Assembly: GCF_027580225.2 (NCBI RefSeq)
Contig: NC_073346.2
Span: 9,264,001-9,328,000, forward strand
Direction: 5' to 3'
DNA length: 64,000 nucleotides
Origin: Misgurnus anguillicaudatus
Lineage: Eukaryota > Chordata > Actinopteri > Cypriniformes > Cobitidae
The notes under the pieces were generated by a model that did not search any database, was not told the origin of the DNA, and worked only from the letters and a program-made list of their open reading frames with translations. The translations under genes were made by a program, and so were the position numbers. Below, piece after piece: positions 59,755 through 64,000 of this stretch; position 1 is the first letter of the stretch; the number at the start of each line of letters is the position of its first letter.

Positions 59755-60890
59755 AATTGCTTACCACAGCTATGCAGATGACACCCAGATTAGCCCTGTC
59801 ACCCAATGACTACATCCCCATTGACTCTCTATGTAAATGCATTGAGGAAATTAACGGTTGGATGCGTCAAAACTTCCTCCAGTTAAACAAAGACAAAACT
59901 GAAGTCATTGTATTTGGAAATAAAGATGAAACTCTCAAAGTTAACACATACCTTGACTCTAGGGGTCTAAAGACACAAAATAAAGTCAGAAATCTTGGTG
60001 TAATTTTAGAGTCTGACCTTAATTTCAGTAGTCACGTGAAAGCAATAAGCAAATCAGCTTACTACCATCTCAGAAATATTGCCAGAATTAGCTGTTTTGT
60101 CTCAAGACAGGACTTAGAGAAACTTGTTCATGCTTTCATAACCAGCAGGGTGGATTACTGCAATGGACTTCTTACGGGGATCCCCAAAAAGACCATTAGA
60201 CAGCTGCAGCTCATACAAAACACTGCTGCCAGAATTCTGACCAGAACCAAAAAATCTGAGCACATTACTCCAGTCCTCAGGTCCTTACACTGGCTTTCTG
60301 TTACATTTAGAACAGATTTTAAAGTATTGTTACTCATTTATAAATCACTTCATGGCTTAGGACCCAAATACATGACAGATGCTAACTGAATATAAACCTA
60401 ACAGATTACTCAGATCATTAGGATCAGGTCAGTTAGAAATACCAAGGGTTTACTCAAAACAAGGTGCGTCAGCATTTAGTTATTATGCCACCTCTAGCTG
60501 GAATCATCTTCCAGAAGAGATCAGATGTGCTTCAACAGTAAACACTCTTAAATCTAGATTAAAAAACACATCTGTTTAACTCTGCATTTACTGAATGAGC
60601 ACTGTGCTGCACTGACTGCACTTTTAACTCAAGTCACTTTTACTTCTGTTTTATTCTTTTTAACATTTTAAACTGTTTTTATTAAAATCACATTTATTTT
60701 CTTTAATTGTTATTTTAAATTGTCATGTATCTTTGTTTTTTATTGTGATTTTATTGTGTATATATTATTTTTACATTTTCTTTTTTTCTCTTTTATATAT
60801 TGTTTTCTCATTTCTATGTAAAGCACTTTGAATGACCTCTGTGTATGAAATGTGCTATACAAATAAACTTGCCTTGCTTTGCCTTGCCAA
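59755..60890 (+). mobile_element. 5'-truncated L2/CR1-like LINE
   Basis: It starts in the reverse transcriptase at YADDTQ (about 59765), changes frame near 59800 and runs to about 60385 (NGWMRQNFLQLNKDKTEVIV, KVRNLGVILESDLNF, SRVDYCNGLLTGIPKK, LHWLSVTFR). Another frame change leads into LEIPRVYSKQGASAFSYYAT and WNHLPEEIR. The 3' UTR ends gtatgaaatgtgctatacaa then a CTTGC-type tail. Two frameshifts and the truncation make it dead. Confidence 0.85.
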
Positions 60891-61078
60891 ATATAATGCG
60901 CTGCTTTCACTCCCTCCAGTAATTCACTTCCCATTACTCAGCATGTTTATTAACAAAATTCAACAGCACCCTTTAATTATTGAAGAGATCTTTTTAATGT
61001 ATGATTAGATTCACTGGCCCTCATTTCTCAAAAGTGCGTACACCAAATTTCCAGCATACACCTGGCGTACACCCAAAA

Positions 61079-61445
61079 CGTCTCAGGTTACGTATGTAAC
61101 CCTAGTTCCCTGAGAAGGGAACGAGACGCTGCGTCGCCATAGCAACGCTTTGGGGAACGCCTCGGCGTGACTAATCTGAAGCACGTGTAAAACATAAACA
61201 ATGATGAGATAATTGTATACTGACCGTGATGCCGTGCGGACCAGGGGTATAAGAAGGCATCCTACACAAACACACTCGCTACCAAGTGCCGAAGCAAGTG
61301 CCTGCAGGGATGCAGGGAGTATGGCATGGAGACGCAGCGTCTCGTTCCCTTCTCAGGGAACTAGGGTTACATACGTAACCTGAGACGTTCCCTTTCGAGG
61401 AACTCGAGCTGCGTCGCCATAGCAACGCTTTGGGGAACGAGATGC
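61079..61445 (-). repeat. DIRS-like terminal region with 57-bp perfect inverted repeat
   Basis: CGTCTCAGGTTACGTATGTA... at 61079-61135 is perfectly complementary to 61331-61387. Both are followed by a direct repeat gccatagcaacgctttgggg. This fits the inverted terminal and internal complementary regions of DIRS elements. Confidence 0.75.
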
Positions 61446-61494
61446 CCACGCTTCCATACTACCAAATGCCTGCAGCGTGTATAACTGAACACAG

Positions 61495-63837
61495 TCAAGG
61501 CAAAAGAACCTGGGACCCTAAAGAGGAGTCTAGGTCTAAATCATAAAATCTGACGAAGGTGAGTGGCGAAGACCAACCGGCCGCATCACATACGTCCTGG
61601 AGTGAAGCGCCTGACCCTAAGGCCTTAGAGGCAGCCATACCCCGGGTAGAGTGGGCCCTCACAGCGACGGGTGAGGGTATACCCTGATGTTCATAAGCCT
61701 GTGAGATAGCATCCACTATCCATCTGCTCAAAGTCTGCTTGGTCACCGGTAAACCTCTTCTGGGTGAACCAAAGCACACAAATAGCTGCTCGGACTTTCT
61801 CCACTGAGCAGTCCTGTGAACATATGTATCCAGTGCTCGCACAGGACACACCAAATTCAGCTTTTCCTGGTCCGCAGTCCTGAATGGGGGAGGACAAAGG
61901 GCCTGCAGAACAATGGGCCTCGGCACATTGTTCAGCACCTTAGGAACATAACCTGGCCTTGGGTGTAGAAAAGCCTTAGCCATCCCGGGTGCAAACTCAA
62001 GACATGTCGGGGATACCGACAGGGCCTGAAGGTCCCCCACTCGTTTTAAAGAAGTGATAGCCAGAAGGAACACAGTCTTAAAGGCCAGAAACCTATCTGG
62101 CGAAGTCTCAAGTGGCTCGAACGGAGCTAACGAGAGCCCTTCCAGCACGACCGCTAGGTCCCAAGTGGGCACCCTAGAGCGACTAACAGGTCGCAATCTA
62201 CGAGTCCCACGAAGAAAGCGAGCCACTAATGGGTGTCTACCCACTGACGAGCCTTCCACAGGAGTATGGTAGGCAGAAACTGCTGCCACATAAACCTTAA
62301 GGGTGGAAGGAGTTAATCCATCAGAGAAACGCTCCTGCAGAAACCTCAGCACCACGTCGACGGGGCAGTTGACTGGGTCTGCCAGACGAGCAGAGCACCA
62401 AGAGGTGAAAGCTTTCCACTTAAGGGAATAAAGTTTCCGTGTGGAGGGAGCCCTGGAGTTAAGAATGGTCTCCACAACCTCATCTGGGAGACCTGAGTCT
62501 ATGAGCCTGGCCCCCTCAGCGGCCAGACCCACAGTTTCCACATCTCCGGGCGGGGGTGGAAGACTGCACCCCCTACCTGAGACAGAAGGTCCCTCCTGAC
62601 AGGGATCTCCCACGGGGGGCTTTCCAGAAGGGACATGAGGTCCGAAAACCATACCCGGGCTGGCCAGAAGGGGGCTACTAACAAGAGCCGAACCTTGTCC
62701 TGGCGAACTCTCTCCAGAACCCCTGGGATCAACGTGACCGGGGGGAAGGCATACAGACGTAGCCTCGGCCACGTCTGCACCATGGCATCCAAACCCAGTG
62801 GAGCCGGATGCCTCATGGAGAACCACAGGGGGCAATGTGTGGTGTCCTGGGATGCAAACAGATCTACGTCTGCGCGTCCAAATACAGTCCAGATGTGGTT
62901 CACCACATCTGGATGAAGTCTCCACTCCCCCGGGAATATCTGATGTCTTGACAGGGCATCTGCCACATTCAGGTGGCCTGGTATATAGACTGCCCTCAGC
63001 GAGCACAGTTTGTCCTGTGACCAAAGGAGAATTTGTCGCACCAGCTTGTAAAGTTTCCGCGACCGTAGACCTCCTTGGTGATTTATGTAAGAGACCACAG
63101 ATGTGTTGTCTGTCCGGACAAGAACATGATGGCCCCTCAGGTCTGAAAGGAAATGCCTGAGTCCAAACCATACCGCCATCATTTCCAGGCAATTTATGTG
63201 CCATAGACGATGATGCGGTTTCCAGCGATTTTGACCCTGACGGCCTTCCATAATCGCACCCCAACCTGTGAGAGACGCGTCTGTCGTCAGCGTCACACGC
63301 CGACAGCGCGCTCCCAGCACAGGACCTTGGGACAAAAACACTGGCTTTTTCCATATCGCCAGAGCACGCAGACAACGGTGCGTGACTTTGATCATATGAA
63401 AGGGGTTCCTCTTCGGGGAAAAGCCCTTGGTCTTTAGCCACCACTGTAGAGGTCTCATGTGCAACAGACCCGCGGGGATAACGCTGGACGCGGCTGCCAT
63501 AAGACCTAGCAGTCTCTGAAACTGCTTCACCGTGCATAGCTGGCCCAGCTTCAACGCTCTCGCGGCTGTCATGATGGCATCGATACGTGCAGGCGAAAGC
63601 TGCGCCTGCATCGTCGTGGCATCCCAAATCACACCCAAATAAGTGGTTCTCTGAACAGGAGAAAGCACACTCTTTTTGGTATTCAGCCGCAACCCCAGAT
63701 CTCTCATATGTGCAAGAACAACATCTCGATGCTGAACCGCCATCTGTTCTGACTCCGCCAGAACGAGCCAATCGTCTATATAATTCAATATGCGAATGCC
63801 TTTCATGCGCAGAGGGGTTAAAGCTGCATCCACACAT
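61495..63837 (-). CDS. DIRS-like tyrosine recombinase ORF
   Basis: A 780-codon frame; only the C-terminal ~350 residues (from about LPDEVVETILNSRAPSTRKL) are tyrosine recombinase. The catalytic set is visible: R599 (SLKRVGDLQAL), H729-xx-R732 (AHSTRGMA), W755 and nucleophile Y765 (FVRFYDLD). These enzymes integrate DIRS circles without making target duplications. The first half of the frame overlaps the RT ORF in another frame and is probably not translated, so the true start is likely near 62550. The recombinase looks intact. Confidence 0.8.
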   Translation of the reverse strand: MCGCSFNPSAHERHSHIELYRRLARSGGVRTDGGSASRCCSCTYERSGVAAEYQKECAFSCSENHLFGCDLGCHDDAGAAFACTYRCHHDSRESVEAGPAMHGEAVSETARSYGSRVQRYPRGSVAHETSTVVAKDQGLFPEEEPLSYDQSHAPLSACSGDMEKASVFVPRSCAGSALSACDADDRRVSHRLGCDYGRPSGSKSLETASSSMAHKLPGNDGGMVWTQAFPFRPEGPSCSCPDRQHICGLLHKSPRRSTVAETLQAGATNSPLVTGQTVLAEGSLYTRPPECGRCPVKTSDIPGGVETSSRCGEPHLDCIWTRRRRSVCIPGHHTLPPVVLHEASGSTGFGCHGADVAEATSVCLPPGHVDPRGSGESSPGQGSALVSSPLLASPGMVFGPHVPSGKPPVGDPCQEGPSVSGRGCSLPPPPGDVETVGLAAEGARLIDSGLPDEVVETILNSRAPSTRKLYSLKWKAFTSWCSARLADPVNCPVDVVLRFLQERFSDGLTPSTLKVYVAAVSAYHTPVEGSSVGRHPLVARFLRGTRRLRPVSRSRVPTWDLAVVLEGLSLAPFEPLETSPDRFLAFKTVFLLAITSLKRVGDLQALSVSPTCLEFAPGMAKAFLHPRPGYVPKVLNNVPRPIVLQALCPPPFRTADQEKLNLVCPVRALDTYVHRTAQWRKSEQLFVCFGSPRRGLPVTKQTLSRWIVDAISQAYEHQGIPSPVAVRAHSTRGMAASKALGSGASLQDVCDAAGWSSPLTFVRFYDLDLDSSLGSQVLLP

Positions 63838-63998
63838 TTCGTGAATGTGCGGGGTGATAATGCCAGTCCGAAAGGAAGAACCCGATATTGGTATGCTGTG
63901 CCCTGATACGCAAACCTCAGGAATTTCCTGTGTTGGGGAAGGATGGAAATGTGGAAATACGCATCCTTGAGGTCTATGGTGACAAACCAGTCGCCCAA
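62499..63998 (-). CDS. DIRS-like reverse transcriptase-RNase H ORF (partial)
   Basis: Runs off the right edge. RT motifs: VTIDLKDAYFHI, LPFGLALSPRTF, catalytic YIDDW. RNase H: LTTDASLTGWGA, INCLEMMAV, VRTDNTSVVSYINHQGG, GHLNVADALSR. The C-terminal part (DVDLFASQDTTHCPLWFS, LLVAPFWPARVWFSDL) is the region annotated as methyltransferase-like in DIRS elements. No stop breaks it. It overlaps the recombinase frame. It shares blocks with the broken copy at 30130-32125. Confidence 0.85.
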   Translation of the reverse strand: MGDWFVTIDLKDAYFHISILPQHRKFLRFAYQGTAYQYRVLPFGLALSPRTFTKCVDAALTPLRMKGIRILNYIDDWLVLAESEQMAVQHRDVVLAHMRDLGLRLNTKKSVLSPVQRTTYLGVIWDATTMQAQLSPARIDAIMTAARALKLGQLCTVKQFQRLLGLMAAASSVIPAGLLHMRPLQWWLKTKGFSPKRNPFHMIKVTHRCLRALAIWKKPVFLSQGPVLGARCRRVTLTTDASLTGWGAIMEGRQGQNRWKPHHRLWHINCLEMMAVWFGLRHFLSDLRGHHVLVRTDNTSVVSYINHQGGLRSRKLYKLVRQILLWSQDKLCSLRAVYIPGHLNVADALSRHQIFPGEWRLHPDVVNHIWTVFGRADVDLFASQDTTHCPLWFSMRHPAPLGLDAMVQTWPRLRLYAFPPVTLIPGVLERVRQDKVRLLLVAPFWPARVWFSDLMSLLESPPWEIPVRRDLLSQVGGAVFHPRPEMWKLWVWPLRGPGS

Positions 63999-64000
63999 CC

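Noticed and set aside
62550..63837. N-terminal half of the 780-codon recombinase frame
   Set aside because: It is the out-of-frame shadow of the RT-RNase H gene and shows no conserved motif.

Overview
The window looks like teleost genomic DNA, most probably from a cypriniform fish. It is AT-rich, intron-rich and packed with short non-autonomous DNA transposons, solo LTRs, LINE and DIRS pieces and simple repeats. It carries one apparently intact, fish-type NLR immune gene. All family names come from recognising protein or terminal-repeat patterns by eye; no search was run.

Layout. 0-0.6 kb: possible last exon of an unrecognised membrane protein. 0.6-11.2 kb: nested transposons (a TA-flanked 2.7 kb element, a 1.7 kb hAT with a perfect 8-bp duplication, a ZMYM1-like hAT 5' fragment, a TTAA MITE, a decayed IS630/Tc1-like transposase, another hAT 5' end). 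11.2-16.5 kb: sequence between a pair of hAT-type termini, holding a 2.5 kb solo LTR with an odd 78-bp minisatellite and the C-terminal part of a SAMD3-like gene. 17.0-34.0 kb: the NLR gene on the plus strand. 35.3-47.4 kb: remains of a SAMD3-like, SAM-domain gene on the minus strand, broken up by at least six transposons, including one inside the SAM exon and a 5 kb inverted-repeat structure. 47.8-61.0 kb: hAT, MITEs, a second related 3.0 kb solo LTR, a transposon with a YqaJ/SWIM-type ORF remnant, LINE fragments. 61.1-64.0 kb: the 3' part of a DIRS-like tyrosine-recombinase retrotransposon on the minus strand, running off the window.

The NLR. Thirteen coding exons can be joined with consistent GT-AG junctions and phases into a 1,256-codon reading frame (plus stop). 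Order: short leader, three 114-bp repeat exons, linker, death-fold (PYD-like) exon, one large FISNA-NACHT exon, four LRR exons, short linker exon, B30.2 exon. The P-loop Thr is Asn and the Walker B acidic residue after DGLD is Val, so the NACHT may not hydrolyse ATP. An ISRE-like motif lies in a candidate non-coding first exon. Two 1.37 kb inverted transposon copies bracket the three repeat exons.

No tRNA, rRNA or CRISPR array was seen. Outside the NLR nearly everything is transposon-derived or decayed.
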